From NCBI GenBank assembly GCA_016713335.1, contig JADJPH010000010.1:88381-152380 (forward strand): a stretch of 64,000 nt of DNA. Direction: 5' to 3'. Below, piece by piece: positions 54,824-63,842 of the stretch. The stretch's first letter is position 1, and each line of letters begins with the position of its first letter. The notes beneath the pieces were generated by a model. The model was not told the DNA's origin and did no database searches. It saw only the letters and a program-made list of their open reading frames with translations. Both the position numbers and the translations under genes were made by a program. The stretch comes from Candidatus Fredericiella danica (GTDB lineage Bacteria > Chloroflexota > Anaerolineae > Caldilineales > Caldilineaceae).

Positions 54824-55708
54824 ATGGCGGCAATCAATCGGCGCTTTGCCCGTCGTTCGCTGTTGTTTATGCCGGGCGACAGCATGAAGAAGATCGAGAA
54901 GGCGGCGGGCTGGGCAGTGGATACAGTCATTATGGACTTGGAGGATGCGGTCGCTCAGAACCGCAAGTTGGAGGCGCGTGCGACCGTCACCCAGGCGCTA
55001 ACGACGTTGGACTTTGGCGCTCGTGAACGGCTGGTGCGAGTTAACCATGTGAGCACCGGGCTTGCTCCGGCTGAGATCGAAGCCAGCGTCATCGGGCGCC
55101 CGGACGGGTATATCATCCCCAAGGCAGAAGATGCGGCGGATCTCAGGGCCATGGACCGCCTGCTTGCCCAGGTGGAAAAGCAGCATGGGCTGCCGTTGCA
55201 GGGGATTCGGCTCTTTGTGATGATAGAGACCGCACTTGGGGTCATGAATTTACGTGAAATCTGTCGCGCCACCCCACGCCTGGAAGGGCTGATCTTTGTC
55301 GCCGAAGATCTGGCCGGCGATATCGGGTGTGTGCGGACGCCGGCGGCAACGGAAGTATTCTATGCGCGCAGCGCGGTCGTCACCGCGGCGGCGGCGTATC
55401 AACTGCACTCATTTGACATGGTCTTTGTGGACTTCAACGATCCCGCAGGGCTCGAGGTGGAGAGCCGCTTTGCCCGCCAACTCGGGTACACAGGCAAGAC
55501 GTGCATTCACCCGAACCAGACGCCCATTGTGAATCGAGCATTCTCGCCGAGTCCTGAAGAGGTAGACCGCGCGCAACGGCTCGTTGATGCGTTTGCGGCC
55601 CAGCAGGCGGCTGGGGCCGGGGCGTTCACCTTTGAAGGGAAGATGGTCGACATGCCCATGGTGCGTGCGGCGGAGAAAGTACTCGCTCGATCGGGCGCCA
55701 GGTCGTAG
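54824..55708 (+). CDS. CitE-like CoA ester lyase (HpcH/HpaI superfamily)
   Basis: A 294-residue TIM-barrel enzyme of the citrate lyase beta/malyl-CoA lyase group. It has RRSLLFMPGDSMKKIEKAAG, MDLEDAVAQNRKLEAR (metal Glu/Asp), ARERLVRVNHVSTG, IPKAEDAADL, FVMIETALGVMNLREIC (metal Glu) and KTCIHPNQTPIVNRAFSPS. Likely reactions are cleavage or hydrolysis of (S)-malyl-CoA, beta-methylmalyl-CoA or citramalyl-CoA. Its TAG stop lies inside the left inverted repeat of the MITE-like element, so the element has set or preserved the 3' end. Confidence 0.9.
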   Translation: MAAINRRFARRSLLFMPGDSMKKIEKAAGWAVDTVIMDLEDAVAQNRKLEARATVTQALTTLDFGARERLVRVNHVSTGLAPAEIEASVIGRPDGYIIPKAEDAADLRAMDRLLAQVEKQHGLPLQGIRLFVMIETALGVMNLREICRATPRLEGLIFVAEDLAGDIGCVRTPAATEVFYARSAVVTAAAAYQLHSFDMVFVDFNDPAGLEVESRFARQLGYTGKTCIHPNQTPIVNRAFSPSPEEVDRAQRLVDAFAAQQAAGAGAFTFEGKMVDMPMVRAAEKVLARSGARS

Positions 55709-55982
55709 GTGCGGTTTGCAACCCATACGCATCAAGCGAAGGATCAAACCCTCCCGCCAAGCCGCAAAGACGCAAAGGGAAGACAAAAGGAATTCTCCCC
55801 CAGGGACGCCGGAGACGCAGGGAAGAAGAGGGAAAAGATCAAGCGCGGAGTTAGCGCAGGAGATTTTTCGTTATCTACGGTCAGCCAACTGGCGCGATGG
55901 TCACCCATCGGTGCAAAAATGGCGGGTTTTGCGGCTCGTCTAAACCTTAGCTTGATGCGTATGGGTTGAAAACCGCACCTAC
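55705..55982. mobile_element. MITE-like element with 33-bp terminal inverted repeats
   Basis: The left end 55705-55737 (GTAGGTGCGGTTTGCAACCC, continuing to CATCAAGC) matches the reverse complement of the right end 55950-55982 in 32 of 33 positions. The whole is 278 bp and has no gene; the interior is purine-rich (AAGACGCAAAGGGAAGAC-type). If the outer GTA/TAC is counted, TA flanks both ends, which fits IS630/Tc1-mariner type insertion at TA. The ends supply the TAG stops of both flanking convergent genes. Confidence 0.75.
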
Positions 55983-56477
55983 GGTATGGTCAACTCAACC
56001 AAGATCTGGTTGCGTTCGACCACCTGCCCTGGCTGCACCAACGCGCGCGTGACGCTGCCGTCATGCGGCGCAGTGATGCGCAGTTCCATCTTCATCGCTT
56101 CCAGTAGCACCAGCGTGTCACCCTTTTTGACGCGGTCGCCGGCAGCAACCAGGACGTCCAGCACTCTTCCCGGCATCGACGCCAGCAATTCACCACTCCT
56201 CCGGACCGGCAGCCTGGCTGCGACGTCGCTTCAGGTCAGGTTTGGTGAGCACCCATTCGTCGCCATCGAGCGCGACAGTTCGTTGATTGCCAGACGCTAT
56301 GGAGTACGCGCGCAGCCGGCGCCCGTCGATCTCCAGGTCAAGCCGGCCCTGGTCGCCGGCGCGCACACGCGCCGTTAACGTGCGCTGCCCGATCTTGACT
56401 CGCCACAGGTCGTCGCCCACCGGTTCGACCGTCACCTCACAACGTTTGCCTTGAACTTCATACTGAATGGACGGCAT
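55979..56477 (-). CDS. biotin carboxyl carrier domain protein, one frameshift
   Basis: About 165 residues. The N-terminal 90 form a beta-rich linker domain (IQYEVQGKRCEVTVEPVGDD, RRLRAYSIASGNQRTVALDG) and the C-terminal 70 a biotinyl domain with LLEAMKMELRITAPHDG, in which the Met-Lys-Met lysine is biotinylated. The frame breaks near 56195 (EEW stop); with one G removed it reads PESGELLASMPGRVLDVLVA. It lies seven bases after the biotin carboxylase gene. Its TAG stop is in the right inverted repeat of the MITE-like element. Confidence 0.85.
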
Positions 56478-56484
56478 AGCCTGT

Positions 56485-57990
56485 CTACCTTGGGGGTCCG
56501 AGCCGGAAACCGTCGTTGCGCTGCCAGGGCGTGTAGCGATCAGCGCCCGCTGCACCGGTCGCTCCTGGCTGCACCGGCGCTTGTAGCGTTTCTGCAAGGG
56601 CCGCAATCGCCAGGACCAGGTCTGGGGGATCACCGCTCTCAGGTTGCCAGCCGGCAAGTTCCGTGTCCACGAAGTCGGTGGCTGTGTCTCCCAATTGGAA
56701 GCGCGGGTGGGAAAGCACATCGCGCAGAAAGGCTTTGTTGGTGATCACGTCACCCAGAATGACGTAGTGGCGCAGCGCCCAGGCCAGTTTGCCGATCGCA
56801 TCGGGGCGGTCTTCCCCGAGGACGATCAGCTTGGCAACCATCGGGTCATAGTGGAGGGTGACTTCGTCGCCACTGGTGACCCCGGCGTCAACGCGCACCC
56901 CCGGCCCGACCGGTTCCACGGCTACCTGGACACGGCCGATCGCAGGTAGGAATTGATTAGCCGGGTCTTCGGCATAGATACGGCACTCGATGGCATGACC
57001 GCGCTGGTTCAGATCGGCCTGCGTAAAGGGCAGCGGTTCGCCTGCTGCGATGCGCAGTTGGAGTTTGACGAGATCCACCCCGGTCACGAGTTCGGTGACA
57101 GGGTGCTCCACCTGCAGACGCGTGTTCATCTCCAGAAAGTAGAAGTTGTGGTGTGGATCGACCAGGAACTCCAGCGTGCCGGCATTGGTGTAGCCGGTGG
57201 CTTTCACCGCTGCTACGGCAGCGTCGCCCATGCGCTGGCGCAGGTCAGCGGTCAGAAACGGGGATGGCGATTCTTCGATGATCTTCTGATGACGCCGCTG
57301 GATCGAGCACTCGCGCTCAAACAGGTGCACGGCATTCCCGTAGTGATCGCCGAAGACCTGGAACTCGACGTGATGCGGGTGTTCGACGAGTTTCTCGAGG
57401 TAGATGTCACCCCGGCCAAAAGCATTCATTGCCTCCCGCCGCGCAGACTCGAGCGCATGCAGAATTTCGGCCGGATCCGACACGATGCGCATGCCTTTAC
57501 CACCGCCACCGGCGGTGGCCTTCACCAGCACAGGGTAGCCGATGACGTTGGCAGCTTCTATCAGGTCGGCGTCATGCTGGCTGCCCTGATAGCCAGGGAC
57601 GATGGGCACACCTGCCGCCTGCATCGCCGCGCGCGCCGAGGTTTTGGATCCCATGATGCGCATGGCGTTTCCACTGGGGCCAATGAAGGTAAGCCCGGCG
57701 GCAACGACCGCGTCGGCGAAGTTTGCATTTTCAGAGAGAAAGCCATACCCCGGGTGAATGGCGTCGCAGCCCTGCGCCAGCGCCGCCTCAATGATGCAGT
57801 CGCCGCACAAGTACGAGCGCGCCGGCGGTGGTTCGCCGATCCGGACGGCGGCATCGGCGAGGGCGACATGCAGCGCGGTCGCGTCCGCATCGGAATAGAC
57901 GGCCACGGTGGCAATGCCCATCTCCTGGCAGGCGCGGATGATACGGACGGCGATCTCGCCGCGATTGGCGATCAGTACTTTTCGAAACAT
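56485..57990 (-). CDS. biotin carboxylase subunit of an acyl-CoA carboxylase
   Basis: A 501-residue ATP-grasp enzyme. It has FRKVLIANRGEIAVRIIRAC, HPGYGFLSENANFADAV, the glycine-rich KATAGGGGKGMRIV loop, ERECSIQRRHQKIIEESPSP, NAGTLEFLVD and FLEMNTRLQVEHPVTEL. With the carrier protein it forms the BC and BCCP parts of an acetyl- or propionyl-CoA-type carboxylase; the carboxyltransferase is not in the window. The C-terminal 60 residues extend beyond the usual AccC and resemble the linker of MCC/PCC alpha subunits, so PccA/MccA-like split into two genes is the likely origin. Confidence 0.9.
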   Translation of the reverse strand: MFRKVLIANRGEIAVRIIRACQEMGIATVAVYSDADATALHVALADAAVRIGEPPPARSYLCGDCIIEAALAQGCDAIHPGYGFLSENANFADAVVAAGLTFIGPSGNAMRIMGSKTSARAAMQAAGVPIVPGYQGSQHDADLIEAANVIGYPVLVKATAGGGGKGMRIVSDPAEILHALESARREAMNAFGRGDIYLEKLVEHPHHVEFQVFGDHYGNAVHLFERECSIQRRHQKIIEESPSPFLTADLRQRMGDAAVAAVKATGYTNAGTLEFLVDPHHNFYFLEMNTRLQVEHPVTELVTGVDLVKLQLRIAAGEPLPFTQADLNQRGHAIECRIYAEDPANQFLPAIGRVQVAVEPVGPGVRVDAGVTSGDEVTLHYDPMVAKLIVLGEDRPDAIGKLAWALRHYVILGDVITNKAFLRDVLSHPRFQLGDTATDFVDTELAGWQPESGDPPDLVLAIAALAETLQAPVQPGATGAAGADRYTPWQRNDGFRLGPPR

Positions 57991-57997
57991 ACGAAGA

Positions 57998-58768
57998 TCA
58001 AGCTTCGCCGGCGCCGACCATGAGGGCTACCAGTTCGTCGCCGGTCACAGTCGATGCCGGGACGTCGGCCACCTTTTGGCCACGGCGCATGACGATAATA
58101 CGGTCTGCCACCGCAAAGACATCCTGCATGTTGTGGCTGATGACAATGACAGGCACGTTCTCGCTGCGCAGCGTGCGCACCAATTCGTGCACCTTGCGCT
58201 GTTCGGGCACGCCGAGCGCGGCGGTCGGCTCATCCATGATCACCAGGCGAGCGTTCCAGTAGACGGCGCGCGCAATGGCGACCGCCTGGCGCTGGCCGCC
58301 GGACATCTGGCGGATGGGGCGGCGCAGGTTCGGGATCTTGATGTCAAGCCGATTCAGGACCGTCTGCGCCTCGTTCAGCATGAGGCCGCGGTCCACCTGT
58401 TTGAAAAGACCCAAGAACCGCTTGGTCGGCTCGCGCCCCAAGAAGATATTGACCGTTGCGTCGAGGTTTTCGCACAGAGCAAGATCCTGGTAGATGGTTT
58501 CGATGCCGAGGCTGCGGGCTTCCATGGGCGAGGCCACGGTGATTTCCTGCTCTCCCAGATAAATGTGACCCTCATCGGGGCGGTAGACCCCGGAGACCAT
58601 CTTGATCAGGGTTGACTTGCCTGCGCCGTTGTCGCCGACCAGCCCGATGACCTCGCCGGGATAGATCTCAAAGCTGACGTCATTCACGGCAGTCAAACCG
58701 CCGAACCGCTTCACGAGGTTGGTTGCCCGGAGCACCGGGTTCCGCTTGTTGGTGTCTTGTGTTGCCAT
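57998..58768 (-). CDS. sugar ABC transporter ATP-binding protein (single domain)
   Basis: A 256-residue ABC ATPase with one nucleotide-binding domain: GDNGAGKSTLIKMVSG (Walker A), QMSGGQRQAVAIARA (signature), RLVIMDEPTAALG (Walker B) and ISHNMQD (switch His). It belongs with the ribose/fructose-type (FrcA) single-domain group, unlike the double RbsA. The ATG at 58768 has AGAGG eight bases upstream; the frame is open to 58789 where it overlaps the permease stop. It is the third gene of the binding protein, permease, ATPase run. Confidence 0.92.
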   Translation of the reverse strand: MATQDTNKRNPVLRATNLVKRFGGLTAVNDVSFEIYPGEVIGLVGDNGAGKSTLIKMVSGVYRPDEGHIYLGEQEITVASPMEARSLGIETIYQDLALCENLDATVNIFLGREPTKRFLGLFKQVDRGLMLNEAQTVLNRLDIKIPNLRRPIRQMSGGQRQAVAIARAVYWNARLVIMDEPTAALGVPEQRKVHELVRTLRSENVPVIVISHNMQDVFAVADRIIVMRRGQKVADVPASTVTGDELVALMVGAGEA

Positions 58769-58785
58769 GAACTGGGCCTCTTCTA

Positions 58786-59856
58786 TCACTGAGTCAACTT
58801 CTCGCGCGCCTGGTCGATCAATACGGCGACGATGATCACGACGCCTACGGCGATAAACTGCCAGAAGGGGTTCACGCGCATGATCACCAGGCCATTGGCC
58901 AGGACCGAGATGATGAGGGCGCCGATCAACGTGCCGATGACCGTGCCGGCGCCGCCAAAGAGCGAGGCGCCACCGATCACGACGGCTGCCACCGTATCCA
59001 GCAACAGGGCGTCGCCGGCATTTGCGGCGCCATTGGTGAAGCGGGTGTTATAGACCACACCGGCGATCGCGGCGAACGTTGCCGAAAGCAGATAGATGGA
59101 TACGGTGCGCCGTACGACCGGGATGCCGGCGCGTGATGCGGCCTCTTTGTTGCCACCAAGGGCGTAGATGTGCAACCCGAAGCGCGTGCGCGAGAGGAGG
59201 AGATGCGCAATCACGAGCACAACGATCATGACGATCACGACAAACGGCAGGATGCCGGTCAGATTGCGCAAATCTGCCTGGACCAGGCCTGGTGGTTGGG
59301 CCAAAAAGGACCATCCTGCATTCGGATGGTAGTAAAACAGATAGCCGTTGCCCAGGAAACCCAGACCTTTGACATAGATCGGCACCGGCATGCCGCCAGA
59401 GAGCAGAAAGCCGACGCCGCGGGCGATGCCGGCCATACCAAGCGTGGCGATAAAGGGTGGCACGTTCATGCGGGCAACCAATGTGCCGTTGACAAGCCCG
59501 GCAATCAACGCCGCAATCAGACCGACGATAAACCCGCCGATTAGTGGAATCCAAATTGGCGTGCCTTCCGGAAAGCGATTCATCGTGGAGGCAGCGATGA
59601 CGGCCACCATGCCCATGATCCAACCCGCCGACAGGTCGATGCCGCCCGAAATAATCACGTAGGTCTGGCCAATGGCAATAATTGTAAGAATCGCCATGTT
59701 GGCCAGAATGCTCTGAAGGTTGAAGAGCGACATAAACGCTGGGTTGCCGATCCAGAAAATCAGGATCATGGCGAAGAGGAACAGCCAAGCCCAGAAGCGG
59801 CTGAGAATATCCAGCCAATAGGTGCGGGAATGGCTGGGGCTTTGTTCCTTGTGCAT
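58786..59856 (-). CDS. ribose-type ABC transporter permease
   Basis: A 356-residue permease of the RbsC/FrcC (BPD_transp_2) family with about ten helices. It has GQTYVIISGGIDLSAGWIMG, LVNGTLVARMNVPPFIATLG, RTRFGLHIYALGGNKEAASR and the late VVIGGASLFGGAGTVIGTLIGA motif, all conserved. It should import a pentose, hexose or polyol with the neighbouring binding protein and ATPase. The start ATG at 59856 lacks a strong ribosome site. A stable hairpin lies upstream. Confidence 0.92.
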   Translation of the reverse strand: MHKEQSPSHSRTYWLDILSRFWAWLFLFAMILIFWIGNPAFMSLFNLQSILANMAILTIIAIGQTYVIISGGIDLSAGWIMGMVAVIAASTMNRFPEGTPIWIPLIGGFIVGLIAALIAGLVNGTLVARMNVPPFIATLGMAGIARGVGFLLSGGMPVPIYVKGLGFLGNGYLFYYHPNAGWSFLAQPPGLVQADLRNLTGILPFVVIVMIVVLVIAHLLLSRTRFGLHIYALGGNKEAASRAGIPVVRRTVSIYLLSATFAAIAGVVYNTRFTNGAANAGDALLLDTVAAVVIGGASLFGGAGTVIGTLIGALIISVLANGLVIMRVNPFWQFIAVGVVIIVAVLIDQAREKLTQ

Positions 59857-59909
59857 ATTCGGTATTTTCCCGGCTTGTTTCCTTTATAGGAACGTGCGGA
59901 GAGACGACA

Positions 59910-59943
59910 GCGGCGGGGAAGTCATGAATGACCCCCGCGCCGC
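59910..59943 (-). promoter_or_regulatory. intercistronic hairpin between binding protein and permease genes
   Basis: GCGGCGGGG (59910-59918) pairs with the CCCCCGCGCCGC stretch (59932-59943), and inside it GTCAT/ATGAC adds another five pairs. No T run follows on the minus strand, so it probably stabilises the binding-protein mRNA rather than ending it. Such hairpins commonly set the high ratio of binding protein to permease. Confidence 0.6.
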
Positions 59944-59958
59944 CAACGTACCATCAGA

Positions 59959-61017
59959 CTATTCAGCCTTGTAGATCGACTGCTGTGCTTCTTCGCTGTC
60001 GACGTTGTCACGCGTGATGATCGTGTAGCCGGTCGGCCAGCGCTTGTCGATCGAGGCGGTGTCGCCGGCGATCGCAGCCATCGAGAACTCGATGCACTTC
60101 TGGCCCATCTCATACGGGTGCTGGGCAATCACGATGTCGACCACGTTGTCCTTCAGTGCCACGATGGCATCTTCAGGAGCATCGAAGGCCGCAACCTTGA
60201 CTGCACCGGTCAGACCGGCATTGGCGACGGCCTGGGCCGCGCCACGGGCGCTGAACAGGTTGGTGCCGAAAATGCCGCCGAGGTCAGGATTGGCGGCCAG
60301 GACGGCTGCGGTCTGCTCAGCAGCCTTGGACGAATTGTCGTCATTGTAGTCCATGCCGATCAGTTCGACGGCGCCACCGGCGGCCTCGATGGCCTTCTTG
60401 CAGCCTTCGACGCGCTGTTCCACGGTGCTGACACCGGGCTGAGTGGTCTGGATGTAGAACTTGCCCTTGCCGCCCATCGATTCGACGATGGCCTGGCAGG
60501 CCGTTTCACCACCCTGGGTGTTGTCGGAGCCGACATAGGAGAGCATCCAGCTCAGATCTTCGCCGGTGTAGTCGCCAGCGGTTTCGCCGATGAAGGTGTC
60601 GACGCTGATCATGTGGATGCCGGCATCGTACGCCTTCCGCATCGGCTCAATCAAGGCAGCCTTGTCGGTGGCGGCGATGCAGATCGCATCCGGCTGCTGG
60701 GCGATGACCGCATCGAGGATCGGCATCTGCAGCGTCGGCTGGAACTGGGCCGGGCCGTCGGCGAAGAAGTCGACGCCCATCTCTTCCGCCTTCGCCCGCG
60801 CGCCTGCTTCCATGGTGACATAGAAGCCGTCGCCCTTCACGCCGTAGACCAGCGCTACCGTGGGCTTCTCAGCGCTGGCTTCGGCCGCAGCGGCTTCAGT
60901 CTCTGCAGCGGGCGCTGCAGCCGGTGCGGCTGCGGGTGCGACTGCGGTGCAAGCGGACAGCGCAAGCGCCAACAGCATCAGCGCACCGACCAATACAAGA
61001 TACTTCTTGCTGTGCAT
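59959..61017 (-). CDS. sugar ABC transporter substrate-binding lipoprotein
   Basis: A 352-residue periplasmic-binding-protein type 1 (ribose/xylose binding-like) lipoprotein: lipobox LALSAC with Cys23, then an Ala/Pro/Glu-rich linker, then TVALVYGVKGDGFYVTMEAG, IAATDKAALIEPMRKAYDAG, AIFGTN-like GGIFGTNLFSARGAAQAV and VKVAAFDAPEDAIVALKDN. I choose the second ATG (61017), because AGGAGG lies eight bases before it but only two bases before the first ATG at 61023. First gene of the operon. Confidence 0.92.
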   Translation of the reverse strand: MHSKKYLVLVGALMLLALALSACTAVAPAAAPAAAPAAETEAAAAEASAEKPTVALVYGVKGDGFYVTMEAGARAKAEEMGVDFFADGPAQFQPTLQMPILDAVIAQQPDAICIAATDKAALIEPMRKAYDAGIHMISVDTFIGETAGDYTGEDLSWMLSYVGSDNTQGGETACQAIVESMGGKGKFYIQTTQPGVSTVEQRVEGCKKAIEAAGGAVELIGMDYNDDNSSKAAEQTAAVLAANPDLGGIFGTNLFSARGAAQAVANAGLTGAVKVAAFDAPEDAIVALKDNVVDIVIAQHPYEMGQKCIEFSMAAIAGDTASIDKRWPTGYTIITRDNVDSEEAQQSIYKAE

Positions 61018-61077
61018 AGTCATTTCCTCCTGGCAAATGTGGCATGAAAGAAAGTTCACAACTGCTGCTCAATGCCG

Positions 61078-61090
61078 CACGCTAAGCGTG
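61078..61090. promoter_or_regulatory. palindrome in the leader of the sugar transporter operon
   Basis: CACGCTAAGCGTG, a perfect 6-1-6 palindrome 60 bases upstream of the binding-protein start. It could be a LacI- or DeoR-type operator. The regulator is not in the window. The region 61091-61319 shows nothing else that I can call. Confidence 0.35.
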
Positions 61091-61319
61091 GCCGGCATGA
61101 GGCAGCAGGTTATGACAACGATATGGCGCCGGCGCGGGCAGAATTCTTGCCGCTGCGCGCAGCGAATCCGAGTTAATTTGCGGGTGTGAAGAGTACTGTA
61201 GCCCATGCGCAATCGATTGTCAAACGGAAAATCGCGATTTCCGAAGGGCATAATGGATTGTGTCCGTGTAGCGCGCCGAAAACATTCACCAGTTGCGTGC
61301 CACCGGCAGCGGCGGCGCG

Positions 61320-62357
61320 CTACACGTGGGGAATAGCGTCTTGGAACTCGGCAAGGCTGTTGCATTCAACCAGAGTGTTGAGGAGCGATTCCAACACTTC
61401 TGGATCGGAGATCGGCTGGATGGCGGGAAGCAACGCAAGGCCAGCGTCACCGAACTTGAGCTTTAAGGGCCTACCTCGATGCCAGCCAACAAGCCTTTGC
61501 GGCTGCCCTTTTCGAGACCTTCCTGCAAGCCTACTTGATGTCCTACTGCTTTTGTGTCCTACTTGTTGTCCTCTGCGCCTTGCGCTCCAGTGTGCTGATG
61601 TACGTCATCGGTTCCCTTCCTTTCATTTCGGCTACCCTTGCTTCGTACAGCGGCTCCATCGCGGTGGATAACTGCAACAACCAGTCGACGAACCGCAGGA
61701 GATCCTCGGTCTCCTGTTCTGAATACTTGCGCAACCCCAGCAGGCGCATCAGTTCGGTCTTGGCATCGACTCGCTCCAGCGAGTTCTGGTCGGTGCGCAT
61801 GGCCTCCAAGTGCGCCAGCACCACCAGGGCGAAGGGGTTGCTGTCGTTCACCAACCCCTCCCAGCGCGCCTGGTAGTCCAACAACTTCACCATCCCGAAG
61901 TGCAGCGACATCGCCGACGTCGCATTCTTGGTAATGTACTGCTCAGGGCGCCAGTTGGGACTATCATCCCCCAACACCGCTATGCTGACCGGCAGTTGGT
62001 GATAGCGATCGTAGAGCCGGTAGGCGTAGACAAACATCCGCTCGGCGAAGTGCGGGTCCACCTGGCTCTGCACCTCGATGTGAATCTGCAACCATTGCGC
62101 TTTGCCACTTTGGGTCCACACCCTCACCAGGGTGTCCACCGTCCGCTTCCCGAGTAGCGCCTTGGGGCTAACTTGCACAACTCCTTGTCCAGAAACACCG
62201 GTTCTCTGCGCCAGTCCACCGCCGCGTGCACTGCCGGATAAAAGTAGGCGAGGAACTGCGGCAACAGGTTGCGTAACGCCACTTTCCACGGGCTGTCGTA
62301 TTCGCCCTGCTGCTGGTCGTCATTCCCTTTGGGCTCGTCATTCTGTACTTGATCCAT
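61320..62357 (-). pseudogene. Rpn/DUF4351-family PD-(D/E)XK nuclease-like protein, at least three frameshifts
   Basis: Reconstructed, about 345 residues of the Rpn family (transposase-like nuclease, DUF4351 tail). It starts MDQVQNDEPKGNDDQQQGEY, then DWRREPVFLDKELCK, a break near 62177, then KALLGKRTVDTLVRVW, the nuclease core QIHIEVQSQ and FVYAYRLYDRY. A break near 61552 leads to VGHQVGLQEGLEKGSRKGLL, and a third near 61466 leads to LKFGDAGLALLPAIQPISDP and the end FQDAIPHV at 61320. All parts are conserved, so the breaks may be sequencing errors. Such genes are mobile and numerous in Chloroflexota and cyanobacteria. Confidence 0.75.
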
Positions 62358-62398
62358 CGGGCGCCGTCCTGGTTTGGCGCCGGTCCCGCTGTGCTTCG

Positions 62399-62408
62399 AG
62401 TATAGCAC
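62399..62408 (-). promoter_or_regulatory. extended -10 promoter of the Rpn-like gene
   Basis: Minus-strand TGCTATACT (-10 hexamer at 62404-62399) about 42 bases upstream of the start at 62357. No clear -35. Confidence 0.45.
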
Positions 62409-62759
62409 AATACGGCCGGCGTGTGTGTGGTGATCGTCACATCCACGCTCCACGATAGCACCTGAACGGCCGCGCGCACCTATGGAAAACCTATGAAAAA
62501 CCTCTAGAAAAGGGTGTGTGTTCCATTTTTTGGGAAAGGCGTAAGCACGAAGGCCCCAAGCCGCTCCTGCGCGAACTCCATCACCCCAAAACCGCAAAAC
62601 CAGCCGCCGATCATCCTTGGCGCCGGGCGCCCATCGGGTGCGCTCGTTCCATTTTGCTGGCGATGATCCGCCGGCCGGCTCGGGGGTTGGGGCTTCCGGC
62701 GGATTGGTTGATCCAGGCGTATGTGCCAAACCGGGCAGTGGTTTGAGCGGCGATTTCAG
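62409..62759. other. intergenic region without recognised gene
   Basis: About 350 bases between the Rpn-like gene and the end of the URO-D-family gene. It contains short A-rich direct repeats (CCTATGGAAAA, CCTATGAAAAA near 62480-62505) and a GC-rich stretch at 62640-62700. Open frames cross it but none shows family sequence. Confidence 0.4.
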
Positions 62760-63820
62760 CTAATATGCCCCCATCTCTTTGGCCAGCTCGATGATGTGGC
62801 GGAAATTCTCCAGGCTCACGCTTGACGGCACGGAATGATCTGAGGAGAAAATGTAGCCGCCCGCCTCTTTCACCACGGGCAGCACTTTGCGCATTTCGGC
62901 TTCGATGGCCTCGCGATCATCCCACAAGACGGCGTTGATCCCGCCGTGGAGGACGAGATCCTTACCAAAGGTCTGTTTGAGGTGAATCGGATCCATGCCG
63001 GCCTTTACTTCCAGCGGATTCAGCGTCGAGGCCCATTCCCACCAGATCGGGTATGAACACATTGATATCCCCGCAGGAATGAAGATGGGCCTTGATGCCT
63101 TTGGCATGAGCCCAGTCGATGGCGCGCTGGTGGAAGGGCTTGAGCAGGTTGCGATACATGCGCAACGAGAAGAACTGGCTATGTTTGTAGCCCATGTCGT
63201 CCCACCAGAAGATCGAGTCGAACTCGTAGCCCGCATCCCAAACCATTTCCAGCAGGCTGAGATTGACCTCCAGCAGGTGGGAGAAAATGTCCATGCACCA
63301 CTCGGGGTCATCGCTCAAGGCATAGAGGATCCGTTCGGTGCCGACAATCCAGGAATGGCTGACGTCGAAGCCAAACCAGAGCGCGCCCTGGAGCCAGTAG
63401 CCTTCTTTTTTCCAGGTCGCATAATTCTGCTTCAGGTAGTCCCAGGGGATGCGGTCTGGCGTGGGCTGGATGTGTGCCTTGGCCTGTGCCCAGGAAGCGC
63501 GATCGACAATGGTGAAATCCAGAAACTGTGGGGTGGGCTGCGTGCTTCCAGGTTTTCTGGGTGACGCCCCACTGGCTGGTAACCGTCTTGTATTCGTCTG
63601 TCGTCCACCACCCTGCGTTCGTACTGGGGTGAGTTGTCACGAAGATGCGGGCCATCTTGTCCAGGCCGAAGTAATCCACGTAGCTGACGTCGGCGGGCAT
63701 GCCTTCCCGTTGCCAGCGTTCGATGGTGGCGTCCCATGGGTCATCGATAATGGGGATACGGTCTGCTTCCTTGTGTTCGAACATTCGCATAAACCGTTCG
63801 CGGCTGGTCATGGTTTGCAT
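62760..63820 (-). CDS. URO-D family protein (uroporphyrinogen decarboxylase/corrinoid methyltransferase-like), several frameshifts
   Basis: About 350 residues, TIM barrel of the URO-D/MtaA superfamily. It starts MQTMTSRERFMRMFEHKEAD with AAGGAG seven bases upstream and continues RIPIIDDPWDATIERWQ. Breaks near 63530, near 63310-63330 and near 63000 separate conserved blocks: SDDPEWCMDIFSHLLEVNLS, DSIFWWDDMGYKHSQFF and IKAHLHSCGDINVFIPDLV, whose HxCG is the zinc site of the methyltransferase branch, then HGGINAVLWDDREAIEAEM and YIFSSDHSVPSSVSLENF. The true substrate is unknown; this branch is frequent in sugar-transporter clusters of Chloroflexota. Confidence 0.82.
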
Positions 63821-63842
63821 GGCTTGGCTCCTTTTGCTGGGG

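Noticed and set aside
60118..61047. Plus-strand frame of 309 residues
   Set aside because: It is fully antisense to the sugar-binding lipoprotein gene and its composition reflects the codon pattern of that gene.
62124..62729. Separate gene upstream of the Rpn-like gene
   Set aside because: Only the last third is family sequence, and it belongs to the Rpn-like protein starting at 62357; the rest is non-coding with an extended -10 promoter in it.
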